The notes beneath the pieces are model-generated. The model made no database searches and was not told the origin of the DNA. It saw only the letters and a list, made by a program, of their open reading frames with translations. Source: Mucilaginibacter aquariorum (GTDB lineage Bacteria; Bacteroidota; Bacteroidia; Sphingobacteriales; Sphingobacteriaceae). Taken from it: a stretch of DNA of 64,000 nucleotides. Numbering within the stretch: position 1 is the stretch's first letter; every line of letters begins with the position of its first letter. The translations under genes and the position numbers were made by a program. The stretch is taken from assembly GCF_024498135.1 (NCBI RefSeq), contig NZ_JANHOH010000010.1, positions 62,001 through 126,000 on the forward strand, given 5' to 3'. Shown here in pieces: positions 1-7,280 of the stretch.

Positions 1-88
1 TACCTTTAAAATCAGATAACGAAACTTCTTTAAGCTCTGATGAGGTTAATGTAAACTGTGGGGCGGCCTGGCCTATTGCTATTGACAT
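1..88 (-). CDS. Peroxiredoxin (AhpC/TSA family), N-terminal fragment
   Basis: Only the first 29 codons lie in the window; the gene runs off the left edge. The reading begins MSIAIGQAAPQFTLTS and continues to a VSLSDFKG motif. The pattern of G-x-x-A-P-x-F-T-L followed by V-S-L-S-D-F-K-G is the classic start of the thioredoxin-fold peroxiredoxins that reduce hydroperoxides with a cysteine. The catalytic Cys (expected near residue 45-50) is outside the window, so the subfamily (Bcp, Tpx, AhpE) cannot be told. The gene is divergent from the ABC permease gene, and the 267-bp gap between them holds two identical palindromes. Confidence 0.75.
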   Translation of the reverse strand, partial: MSIAIGQAAPQFTLTSSELKEVSLSDFKG

Positions 89-180
89 GCTTGTGTTTTT
101 TGTGATGCAAATAAAATAATAAATAAGCACGCGTTTATCACAGCCATGTTATTTATAGGTTTTCAATAAAATTCTTTTTA

Positions 181-196
181 AACTAAATATTTAGTT
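181..196. promoter_or_regulatory. Palindrome AACTAAATATTTAGTT, copy 1 (candidate operator)
   Basis: This is a perfect 16-bp palindrome in the divergent spacer between the peroxiredoxin and ABC permease genes. An identical copy lies at 297-312. Two exact copies of a self-complementary sequence in one promoter region suggest binding sites for a dimeric regulator. No regulator gene is adjacent in the window, so its identity is unknown. Confidence 0.5.
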
Positions 197-296
197 TAAT
201 TTTATTTAACAATTGGGTATCGTTCTTCCGCTTACTTTAGTTGTGGGGATAATACCTGATAATTAATAGTAAGACTGTGTGATAATTAATTTGAAT

Positions 297-312
297 AACT
301 AAATATTTAGTT
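297..312. promoter_or_regulatory. Palindrome AACTAAATATTTAGTT, copy 2 (candidate operator)
   Basis: This is the second exact copy of the 16-bp palindrome, ending 43 bp before the ATG of the ABC permease gene. The centre-to-centre distance to copy 1 is 116 bp, close to eleven turns of B-DNA, so both sites would face the same side of the helix. Confidence 0.5.
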
Positions 313-355
313 ATAGATTTACTTTACTTAACAACCTGCAATAAAATCTATAACC

Positions 356-2725
356 ATGCTAAAAAACTTCCTTAAAACAGCCTTCCGGAGTCTCTTAAAA
401 AACAAGGGTTTTACTTTTATAAATGTTTTGGGGCTTGCCCTGGGTTTAACAATCTGCCTGCTTATTGTGTTTTATGTGGTTGATGAGCTTAGTTACGATA
501 GGTTCAATACCAAATACGATAGAATTTACAGGGTAAATACGGATCTTAAATATGGCGGTACTACAACCTCATTTGCCATAGCCGCCCCACCCGTTGCAAG
601 TGCGCTGGCAAAAGAATTTCCCGAAGTCGAGAGCTCGGCGAGGTTATCCGCAGCTATAAATATCCGCTTTAAAAAAAACGATGAGATCATAGAGGAGAAG
701 ACGGTTTTTTATTGTGACCCAACCATCTTTAGCATTTTGAGCCTCCCATTAATGGAGGGCGACACTAAAACCGCACTTGCAGAACCAAACTCAATTGTTA
801 TCAGCAAAAGCGCTGCATTAAAATATTTTAGTACTACTAATGCCGTTGGTAAAACCATTTCTATGGTTACTGACAGCACTGCCTATAAAGTAACGGGAGT
901 TATGGAAGATATGCCCAGGCAATCGCACTTTAAGGCTGATTTTTTCCTGGCACTTGCGCCCAATCATGATAACAGTTGGGCACACTTTAGCTTTAACACT
1001 TATATTTTGCTTAAAGCGGGAAGTGACCATAAACTACTGGAAGGGAAATTTGATGCCCTGGCACGAAGAAACATGAATACCGAAGCTTTTAATTATGATA
1101 AGTTTGTGGCAAAAGGCAATTATATTAAGCTTAATTTAACTCCACTAAAAGATATCCATTTGCAATCGAACAGGCAGCGGGAGCTTGGGGTTAATGGTGA
1201 TATACAATACATCTATATATTTTTGGCCATAGCTATTTTCATATTGATACTGGCCTGCATTAATTTCATGAACCTTTCAACAGCCCGCTCCGCCAATCGT
1301 GCACGTGAAGTAGGCGTGCGCAAGATTTTAGGATCGCCCCGCAAATATTTGATTGCCCAATTCCTTTCCGAATCTGTTTTGGTAACCATTATTGCAACAG
1401 TAATAGCAGTGTTGGCAGCATGGGCTTTACTGCCATTGTTCAATCAAATGTCTGGTAAAAATTTAGTTATAACCACGCAAACTTTTATGTGGCTACTGCC
1501 ATCGTTATTAATTATAGTTGCAGTGGTAGGCATACTGGCAGGTGGTTACCCGGCATTCTTCCTATCCGCCTTTCAGCCTATCGATGTTTTAAAGGGCAAG
1601 TTATCGGCAGGTTTTAAGGGCAGTACCTTAAGGAGTTTTTTGGTTGTCTTCCAATTCTCCATATCTATTTTTTTGATCATAAGTACATTGGTTGTTTATA
1701 ATCAGCTTGCCTATATAAAAAATAAAGATCTGGGTTTTAACCGTAACCAGGTACTCATTGTAAAAAACGCGGGTGCATTGGCTAATCCTCAAACCCTAAA
1801 ACAGGAAGTTAAGCAATTGCCGGAAGTAATTGATGCCACATTAAGCAGCTTTTTACCAACAGGCACCCTCAGGTGGACAAATACGCTATCCGCTATATCA
1901 GGAAAATCAGTCCAGACAGAGTTTTGGAGAGTGGATAAAGATTATTTAAACACAATGGGAATGAAGCTGGTACAAGGCAGAAATTTTTCTGATCAGTTTT
2001 TAACAGATTCGTCTGCCCTGATCATCAACGAAACAGCGGGAAAAATGCTCGGATATAACGGCGACCCTTCGGAGAAGATCATAAATATAAACAGAGAATA
2101 CCACATAATCGGAGTAGTAAAAGACTTTAATTTTAACTCGTTAAAAGATAACGTTACCCCGCTTGTAATGACAATGACGAGCGATGATATGGCATCATTA
2201 AGCATCAAAATAAGCACTGGTAATTTATCTGCACTGATGAATAAGCTGGAAAATAAGTGGAAGGCTCTGGCCCCAAATCAGCAATTTGAGTATTCGTTTA
2301 TGGACGAAGATTTTAATGCCATGTACAACAATGAGCAACGCATGGGCAAGCTATTCCTGATATTTACTACGCTTGCGGTTGTTATTGCCAGCCTCGGTTT
2401 GTTTAGTCTTGCTGCCTACGCCGCCGAACAGCGCAACAAGGAAATTGGCATCCGCAAGGTTTTGGGCGCAAGTGTATCTGCCATAGTGGGTATGCTGTCA
2501 AAAGATTTTATTAAACTGGTACTTATATCATTTATCATAGCAGCACCGCTTGCCTGGCTGGCCATGCACAAATGGCTGGAGGGCTTTGCTTATCGCCAGA
2601 ACATGCAATGGTGGGTTGTAGCTATTGCCGGTATTGGGGCTGTTGTTATTGCCTTTGCAACCATCAGCACACAATCTTTTAAAGCAGCGGTTGCTAACCC
2701 GGCAGATAGTTTAAAGAGCGAGTAA
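356..2725 (+). CDS. ABC transporter permease of the MacB/FtsX type
   Basis: This 789-residue inner-membrane protein has the two-module layout common in Bacteroidota: an N-terminal membrane helix (about residues 19-44), a periplasmic MacB-like domain, three helices (about 280-400), then a second copy of the same plan with a helix near 430-455, another periplasmic domain and three C-terminal helices (about 675-780). The motif ARSANRAREVGVRKILG in the first half and AAEQRNKEIGIRKVLGAS in the second are the FtsX coupling-loop motifs. Such proteins work with a separate ATPase, which is not next to it here. In related families they drive mechanotransmission or export of peptides, lipoproteins or drugs; the substrate cannot be read from sequence. 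Expression may be controlled by the twin palindromes upstream. Confidence 0.9.
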   Translation: MLKNFLKTAFRSLLKNKGFTFINVLGLALGLTICLLIVFYVVDELSYDRFNTKYDRIYRVNTDLKYGGTTTSFAIAAPPVASALAKEFPEVESSARLSAAINIRFKKNDEIIEEKTVFYCDPTIFSILSLPLMEGDTKTALAEPNSIVISKSAALKYFSTTNAVGKTISMVTDSTAYKVTGVMEDMPRQSHFKADFFLALAPNHDNSWAHFSFNTYILLKAGSDHKLLEGKFDALARRNMNTEAFNYDKFVAKGNYIKLNLTPLKDIHLQSNRQRELGVNGDIQYIYIFLAIAIFILILACINFMNLSTARSANRAREVGVRKILGSPRKYLIAQFLSESVLVTIIATVIAVLAAWALLPLFNQMSGKNLVITTQTFMWLLPSLLIIVAVVGILAGGYPAFFLSAFQPIDVLKGKLSAGFKGSTLRSFLVVFQFSISIFLIISTLVVYNQLAYIKNKDLGFNRNQVLIVKNAGALANPQTLKQEVKQLPEVIDATLSSFLPTGTLRWTNTLSAISGKSVQTEFWRVDKDYLNTMGMKLVQGRNFSDQFLTDSSALIINETAGKMLGYNGDPSEKIININREYHIIGVVKDFNFNSLKDNVTPLVMTMTSDDMASLSIKISTGNLSALMNKLENKWKALAPNQQFEYSFMDEDFNAMYNNEQRMGKLFLIFTTLAVVIASLGLFSLAAYAAEQRNKEIGIRKVLGASVSAIVGMLSKDFIKLVLISFIIAAPLAWLAMHKWLEGFAYRQNMQWWVVAIAGIGAVVIAFATISTQSFKAAVANPADSLKSE

Positions 2726-2767
2726 GCATCCGCAAACATATTCAACATAAAAGCTATTATTGTTGAC

Positions 2768-3751
2768 ATGAAAGCCATTACCATAACCCAACCCGGTGGG
2801 CCGGAAGTTTTGCAATTGACCGAAAAGCCTGTACCTGCTTATACCGCGAACGAAGTACTGGTAAAAGTAATGGCAGCAGGCATAAACCGCCCGGATGTAG
2901 CGCAGCGCAAAGGTAACTATCCCCCGCCTGCAGGTTCATCAAAAGATATCCCGGGGTTAGAGATAGCCGGTATTATTACCGCTGTGGGCGCCGATGTTAA
3001 ACGATGGAGGGTTGGTGATAAAGTATGTGCCCTTGTAATTGGTGGCGGTTACGCAGAATACTGCAATGCACCAGAAGGACAATGCCTGCCTGTACCGGAT
3101 AACTTATCCTTTGCAGAAGCGGCCTCCCTGCCCGAAACTTTCTTTACCGTTTGGAGCAATGTGTTTGACCGTGCAATCCTGCAACCCGGCGAAAGCCTGC
3201 TGGTGCATGGTGGTTCGAGCGGTATCGGTGTTGCGGCTATACAAATGGCAACAGCGCTGGGCAGTACGGTTTATGTTACCGCAGGCAGTACCGAAAAGTG
3301 TAAATTCTGCGAAGATCTGGGCGCTGCAAAAGCCATCAACTATAATGAGGAAAATTTTAGCGAAGCGATAAACAAGCTCACTAATGGTAGAGGCGCTGAT
3401 GTAATACTGGATATGATTGGCGGCGATTACACGCCTTTAAACATAAGAAGCCTGGCCAGCGAAGGGCGCCTGGTACTTATCAATAGTATGAAAGGCAAAA
3501 CTGCTGAAGTTGATCTATCTGAAGTAATGCGCAAACGCATTAACATAACCGGCTCCATGTTACGGGCAAGGGATGTGGAATTTAAAAGCGCTATAGCCCA
3601 AAACCTGGAAAAACACATATGGCCTTTACTGGCATCGGGCAAAATAAAACCTGTTATCTACAAAATTTTCCCTGCTGCCGAAGCTTCAAAAGCCCACCAG
3701 CTGATGGAAAGCAGTGAGCATATGGGTAAGATAATGCTGAGTTTTGAATAA
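2768..3751 (+). CDS. NAD(P)H quinone oxidoreductase, PIG3 family
   Basis: This 327-residue protein is a zinc-independent medium-chain dehydrogenase/reductase. It opens MKAITITQPGGPEVLQL and has the G-I-N-R-P-D-V-x-Q-R-x-G-x-Y-P-P-P stretch typical of the PIG3 group, a GroES-like N-terminal fold and a Rossmann nucleotide motif (GGSSGIGVAAIQMA) near residues 146-160. The catalytic-zinc cysteines of alcohol dehydrogenases are absent. Members reduce quinones one electron at a time with NADPH in the cytosol. It starts 42 bp after the ABC permease on the same strand, so the two may share a transcript, but a functional link is not evident. Confidence 0.88.
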   Translation: MKAITITQPGGPEVLQLTEKPVPAYTANEVLVKVMAAGINRPDVAQRKGNYPPPAGSSKDIPGLEIAGIITAVGADVKRWRVGDKVCALVIGGGYAEYCNAPEGQCLPVPDNLSFAEAASLPETFFTVWSNVFDRAILQPGESLLVHGGSSGIGVAAIQMATALGSTVYVTAGSTEKCKFCEDLGAAKAINYNEENFSEAINKLTNGRGADVILDMIGGDYTPLNIRSLASEGRLVLINSMKGKTAEVDLSEVMRKRINITGSMLRARDVEFKSAIAQNLEKHIWPLLASGKIKPVIYKIFPAAEASKAHQLMESSEHMGKIMLSFE

Positions 3752-3905
3752 AAACAGGACTTGAAAGTAGAAATTTGCAGCCCCAATATTTAAAAAAATT
3801 GCATTTTTTCACATGAAAAACAGGCAAATTTCAAACCGTTAACACTAAACTAATTTTCCACCTAAAAAATCTCGTTCTGGTATTTTAATATTTGGCAATA
3901 AACCT

Positions 3906-3913
3906 TAACTTTG
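3906..3913 (+). promoter_or_regulatory. Putative -7 element TAACTTTG upstream of atpD
   Basis: The octamer fits the TANNTTTG -7 consensus of Bacteroidota primary sigma factor promoters. It lies 73 bp before the atpD start. No convincing -33 TTG is seen at the usual distance. Confidence 0.4.
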
Positions 3914-3986
3914 CGCCTCTGAAATAGTAGCGTGTAACATAAACGATACCTGTTTCATTTTAAATTCTTTAAATACCAGGTTATAT

Positions 3987-5492
3987 ATGCCAAACATTGG
4001 AAAAATATCACGGATCATCGGTCCGGTAGTTGACGTAAGTTTCGCTGATGATGCACATCTTCCTAAAATTTATGATGCGCTTGAGATCACAAAAGACAAC
4101 GGACAAAAAATTATTTTAGAAGTTCAGCAACATTTAGGTGAAGACCGTGTGCGTGCAATCGCCATGGATTCAACCGACGGTTTGCTGCGCGGCATGAAGG
4201 TTTTAGATACCGAAGCTGCTATTAAAATGCCGGTTGGTGAAGGTATCAAAGGCCGTGTATTTAACGTAGTTGGTGATGCAATTGATGGTATCCCTAATCT
4301 GGATAAAGCTAATGGCCGCCCTATCCACGCAACTCCTCCACGTTTCGAAGATCTATCTACCGAAACCGAAGCTTTGTTTACAGGTATCAAAGTAATTGAC
4401 CTTTTAGAGCCTTATGTAAAAGGTGGTAAAATTGGTTTGTTTGGTGGTGCCGGTGTTGGTAAAACAGTATTAATTCAAGAACTGATCAATAACATCGCGA
4501 AAGCTTATGCAGGTTTATCTGTATTTGCAGGTGTAGGTGAGCGTACCCGTGAAGGTAACGATTTACTACGCGAGATGCTTGAATCGGGCATTATAAAATA
4601 TGGTGATGCATTTATGCATTCTATGGAAGCAGGCGGATGGGATCTGACCAAGATCGATCCTGAAGCTTTAAAAGAATCAAAAGCAACATTCGTTTTCGGA
4701 CAAATGAACGAGCCTCCGGGTGCACGTGCACGTGTGGCACTTTCAGGTTTAACCCTTGCAGAATATTTCCGCGATGGTGATGCAGAAGGTAAAGGCCGTG
4801 ATATCTTATTCTTTATTGATAACATTTTCCGCTTTACACAAGCAGGTTCTGAGGTATCGGCACTATTAGGCCGTATGCCATCTGCGGTAGGTTACCAGCC
4901 AACACTGGCAACTGAAATGGGTACCATGCAAGAGCGTATCACATCAACAAAACGTGGTTCAATTACATCTGTACAGGCCGTTTACGTACCTGCGGATGAT
5001 TTAACTGACCCTGCACCGGCAACAACATTTGCCCACTTAGATGCTACAACAGTACTTTCACGTAAAATTGCCGAGCTTGGTATCTACCCAGCGGTAGATC
5101 CATTGGATTCTACTTCGCGTATCCTTAGCGCAGCTATCTTAGGCGATGAGCATTACAATACCGCTCAACGTGTTAAAGAAACTTTACAACGTTACAAAGA
5201 GTTACAGGATATCATTGCCATCTTAGGTATGGACGAGCTTTCTGAGGAAGATAAATTAGTTGTATCACGCGCACGCCGTGTTCAGCGTTTCCTTTCACAG
5301 CCATTCTTTGTTGCTGAGCAGTTCACCGGTTTAAAAGGTGTATTGGTTGACATTAAAGATACCATCAAAGGTTTTAACATGATCATGGATGGCGAAGTTG
5401 ATGAATACCCTGAAGCAGCATTTAACCTTGTAGGCAGCATTGAAGATGCTATTGAAAAAGGCAAAAAGCTATTGGCTGAAGCCAATAACTAA
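3987..5492 (+). CDS. atpD: ATP synthase F1 subunit beta
   Basis: This is the catalytic beta subunit of the F1 ATPase, 501 residues. The Walker A loop GGAGVGKT is at residues 153-160, and the Walker B strand with DILFFIDNIFRF lies near 271-283. The N-terminal beta-barrel (GKISRIIGPVVDVSF) and the signature with LGRMPSAVGYQPTLA are intact. It works at the inner face of the cytoplasmic membrane with alpha, gamma, delta and epsilon. Only atpC follows it; the remaining atp genes are not in the window. Splitting atpDC from the main atp operon is common in Bacteroidota. The atpD-atpC spacer is 150 bp and holds an 18-bp hairpin. Confidence 0.98.
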   Translation: MPNIGKISRIIGPVVDVSFADDAHLPKIYDALEITKDNGQKIILEVQQHLGEDRVRAIAMDSTDGLLRGMKVLDTEAAIKMPVGEGIKGRVFNVVGDAIDGIPNLDKANGRPIHATPPRFEDLSTETEALFTGIKVIDLLEPYVKGGKIGLFGGAGVGKTVLIQELINNIAKAYAGLSVFAGVGERTREGNDLLREMLESGIIKYGDAFMHSMEAGGWDLTKIDPEALKESKATFVFGQMNEPPGARARVALSGLTLAEYFRDGDAEGKGRDILFFIDNIFRFTQAGSEVSALLGRMPSAVGYQPTLATEMGTMQERITSTKRGSITSVQAVYVPADDLTDPAPATTFAHLDATTVLSRKIAELGIYPAVDPLDSTSRILSAAILGDEHYNTAQRVKETLQRYKELQDIIAILGMDELSEEDKLVVSRARRVQRFLSQPFFVAEQFTGLKGVLVDIKDTIKGFNMIMDGEVDEYPEAAFNLVGSIEDAIEKGKKLLAEANN

Positions 5493-5502
5493 GATTTGAG
5501 AT

Positions 5503-5551
5503 GTGAGATATTAGATTTGAGATAGAATAAATTTCAAATCTAATATCTCAC
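5503..5551 (+). repeat. Perfect hairpin in the atpD-atpC spacer
   Basis: Eighteen bases at 5503-5520 are exactly complementary to 5534-5551, with a 13-base loop. The arms are built from the words GATTTGA and GAGATATT. No T-run follows, so it is not a simple intrinsic terminator. The same words recur in inverted sense at 5604-5637, which would allow an alternative pairing in the mRNA. A similar word set fills the spacer before leuA. Confidence 0.7.
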
Positions 5552-5642
5552 CTTCTAAATAACATATAAGGACAGGTATAAGATTCAAAGATCACAGGCA
5601 GTTGTCTCACATCTCACATCTCATATCTCATATCTAAAACAG

Positions 5643-5897
5643 ATGACATTAGAAATTCTTACTCCTGATAAAAAAGTTTACGAAGGCGAGGCTACCTCGG
5701 TTACCTTACCTGGTACATTAGGATTTTTAGAGATCTTGAATAACCACGCCCCTATCATTTCTACTTTAAATGATGGCAAGCTTACCATACGCGGTGCTGC
5801 CGGTGTTAAAGAAGAAATATTTTTTATAAAGGGTGGTGTGGTAGAAGCCTTAAATAATAAGGTTACCGTATTAGCCGAAGGTATTATTCACAAATAG
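5643..5897 (+). CDS. atpC: ATP synthase F1 subunit epsilon, short form
   Basis: This 84-residue protein forms the N-terminal beta-sandwich of the epsilon subunit: it opens MTLEILTPDKKVYEGEA and has the conserved G-x-L-x-I-L-x-N-H-A-P stretch. It ends right after that fold. The C-terminal pair of helices that inhibits ATP hydrolysis in the roughly 135-residue E. coli protein is missing. Forms of about 80 residues are usual in Bacteroidota, so this is a lineage trait and not a truncation. It ends 22 bp before a strong terminator, closing the atpDC unit. Confidence 0.95.
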   Translation: MTLEILTPDKKVYEGEATSVTLPGTLGFLEILNNHAPIISTLNDGKLTIRGAAGVKEEIFFIKGGVVEALNNKVTVLAEGIIHK

Positions 5898-5918
5898 AAC
5901 TTTTTATACTGATAGTAG

Positions 5919-5951
5919 AAAGTCCGGTCAGTATTGGCCGGACTTTTTTTT
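5919..5951 (+). terminator. Intrinsic terminator of atpDC
   Basis: A 9-bp stem AAAGTCCGG / CCGGACTTT with a 10-base loop is followed by a T-run. It lies 22 bp after the atpC stop codon, and the A-run before it could also serve the opposing gene at 5972. Confidence 0.9.
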
Positions 5952-5971
5952 GTTCTTTGAAATTTCGTTCC

Positions 5972-6895
5972 TTAGTTTTTACCGGTGGTTTCCATATTGG
6001 CATCAATTACCATTGGGTAAGTTATCATAACCGGCTCTTCTAAAGTTTTCTTTAGCTCAACATCCCCTTTTATATGTTTGGCAACGGTTGACTGGGTTAT
6101 CCAGCCTGTTTTTTTGTCGATCTTTATTTTAGTGGTATTAGTACCGGCAACATTTAATAAGCGCATAAAAAAGTTGTTAGTATTTTTATATGCCGGGGCT
6201 TTATCAGGCATTATTATCGCTGTCCCACTTATTTCGTAATTGTCATCGGTAATATTATCTAAAGTAAAAGTAGTTTTGGTTTTGGCCGAAATAGCTGCGG
6301 CTTCCATATTCGTTTGGTTTGTCCAAACGCTTTTAACTCCAATTGCCGTTTTAGGGAAAATAACAAATGATTCCTGCAGATTACCTTTAATTGTTTTAGC
6401 GCCGAAGGATTGTTGAAACTGGGTGAGCAATTGTGCTTTTTTCTGCTCGTCTATAGGCGGGAAACCCTTAAACATGTTTTCGAATAGGTGTTCGGTGTTT
6501 TTAACAGCAACTATTTGTCCCCTTTTACTCATTACTATGGTAAAAGATTTACCTGTCAAGTTTTTCATCACTTTGGAGAAAATGTTTGAGGTATCGCCTT
6601 CGCTGTCAAAACTCATTGCTTTTCCACCTATCTCCATATTCATAGCAAGGTTTTTATAAATTACATCCATATCGTAAATAGTATCCTGTACGGCTACAAC
6701 TTTATGCGCCATTTTTCCGGTTATGGTGGTTTTTACTATTTGGTGCGTACCCTGGATAAACTGATCGATATCCATTTTGGCATTCATTGTTAAATAGTAG
6801 GTGCTGTCTTTTTGAAGCTTGAGTTCAAGTTTAACTTTTTGCGCGTAGCTGCTAACGGTTATTAGTAGTAATAATAAGGTAAAGGTTTTTTTCAT
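5972..6895 (-). CDS. Secreted protein of unknown function (DUF6263-like)
   Basis: This 307-residue protein has a signal peptide (MKKTFTLLLLLITVSSYAQ, cleavage likely after AQ), so it is exported to the periplasm or outer membrane. The mature part begins with K-L-E-L-K-L-Q-K-D-S-T-Y-Y and is rich in alternating polar and hydrophobic residues, as expected for beta structure. From memory it resembles the Bacteroidota family DUF6263, which has no assigned role. There are no catalytic motifs I can point to. It is transcribed towards atpC and stands alone; the 385-bp gap to ilvD lies upstream of it. Confidence 0.6.
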   Translation of the reverse strand: MKKTFTLLLLLITVSSYAQKVKLELKLQKDSTYYLTMNAKMDIDQFIQGTHQIVKTTITGKMAHKVVAVQDTIYDMDVIYKNLAMNMEIGGKAMSFDSEGDTSNIFSKVMKNLTGKSFTIVMSKRGQIVAVKNTEHLFENMFKGFPPIDEQKKAQLLTQFQQSFGAKTIKGNLQESFVIFPKTAIGVKSVWTNQTNMEAAAISAKTKTTFTLDNITDDNYEISGTAIIMPDKAPAYKNTNNFFMRLLNVAGTNTTKIKIDKKTGWITQSTVAKHIKGDVELKKTLEEPVMITYPMVIDANMETTGKN

Positions 6896-7280
6896 GTATT
6901 CTTTCTAATGAGTAGTAAATATGCTGATAGTTTTCAGGGATAACAAATGATGTTTATATAATGCGGATGTAATCAAATTTTGAGGCCACCAACCCCTATT
7001 TCACGCCGAATTTTGACAACTTACTATGCATGCATAAAAAACATACCGAATACCGTTTTAAACTTTGGTATAAACTACTAAAAATATAATTGTATATTTA
7101 CATGTAAATACAATACATAATATTGATAATATACTTAATACAGAATTATATACTTTTTTAAAATAAAATTTTAAACTATTGCTATTCTATATAGCTATCT
7201 CTAACTTACAAATACACAATACAACCTTAATTGTTAAAGCCATTTTGGCCGCAACAAGAGATAAAAAACGCTTTATAAAA
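6896..7280. other. Divergent regulatory region before the ilv-leu operon
   Basis: This 385-bp gap lies between the secreted protein gene (-) and ilvD (+). It is very AT-rich from about 7070 to 7200 and holds two palindromes: TATGCATGCATA at 7025-7036, and an imperfect dyad at 7090-7113 with the perfect core ATTTACATGTAAAT at 7096-7109. The ilvD reading frame stays open upstream as far as a TTG at 7179, but the ATG at 7281 is the better start. I see no T-box, no riboswitch and no leader peptide closed by a stop codon. Confidence 0.5.
7090..7113. promoter_or_regulatory. Dyad around ATTTACATGTAAAT upstream of ilvD
   Basis: The 14-bp core at 7096-7109 is a perfect palindrome. The outer arms TTGTAT and ATACAA extend the symmetry to 24 bp with one extra base in the left arm. 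Its place about 170 bp before ilvD suits an operator for a dimeric regulator of the branched-chain operon, but no regulator is known from the window. Confidence 0.4.

Noticed and set aside
5503..5551. Hairpin after atpD as an intrinsic terminator
   Set aside because: The stem is AT-rich and no T-run follows; atpC must be expressed from upstream.
7179..7280. Open frame in phase with ilvD reaching back to a TTG at 7179, rich in Ile, Leu and Val, which could be a leader peptide or an N-terminal extension
   Set aside because: It has no stop codon of its own before ilvD, starts with TTG, and the IlvD family begins close to the ATG at 7281. No terminator/antiterminator pair is visible.
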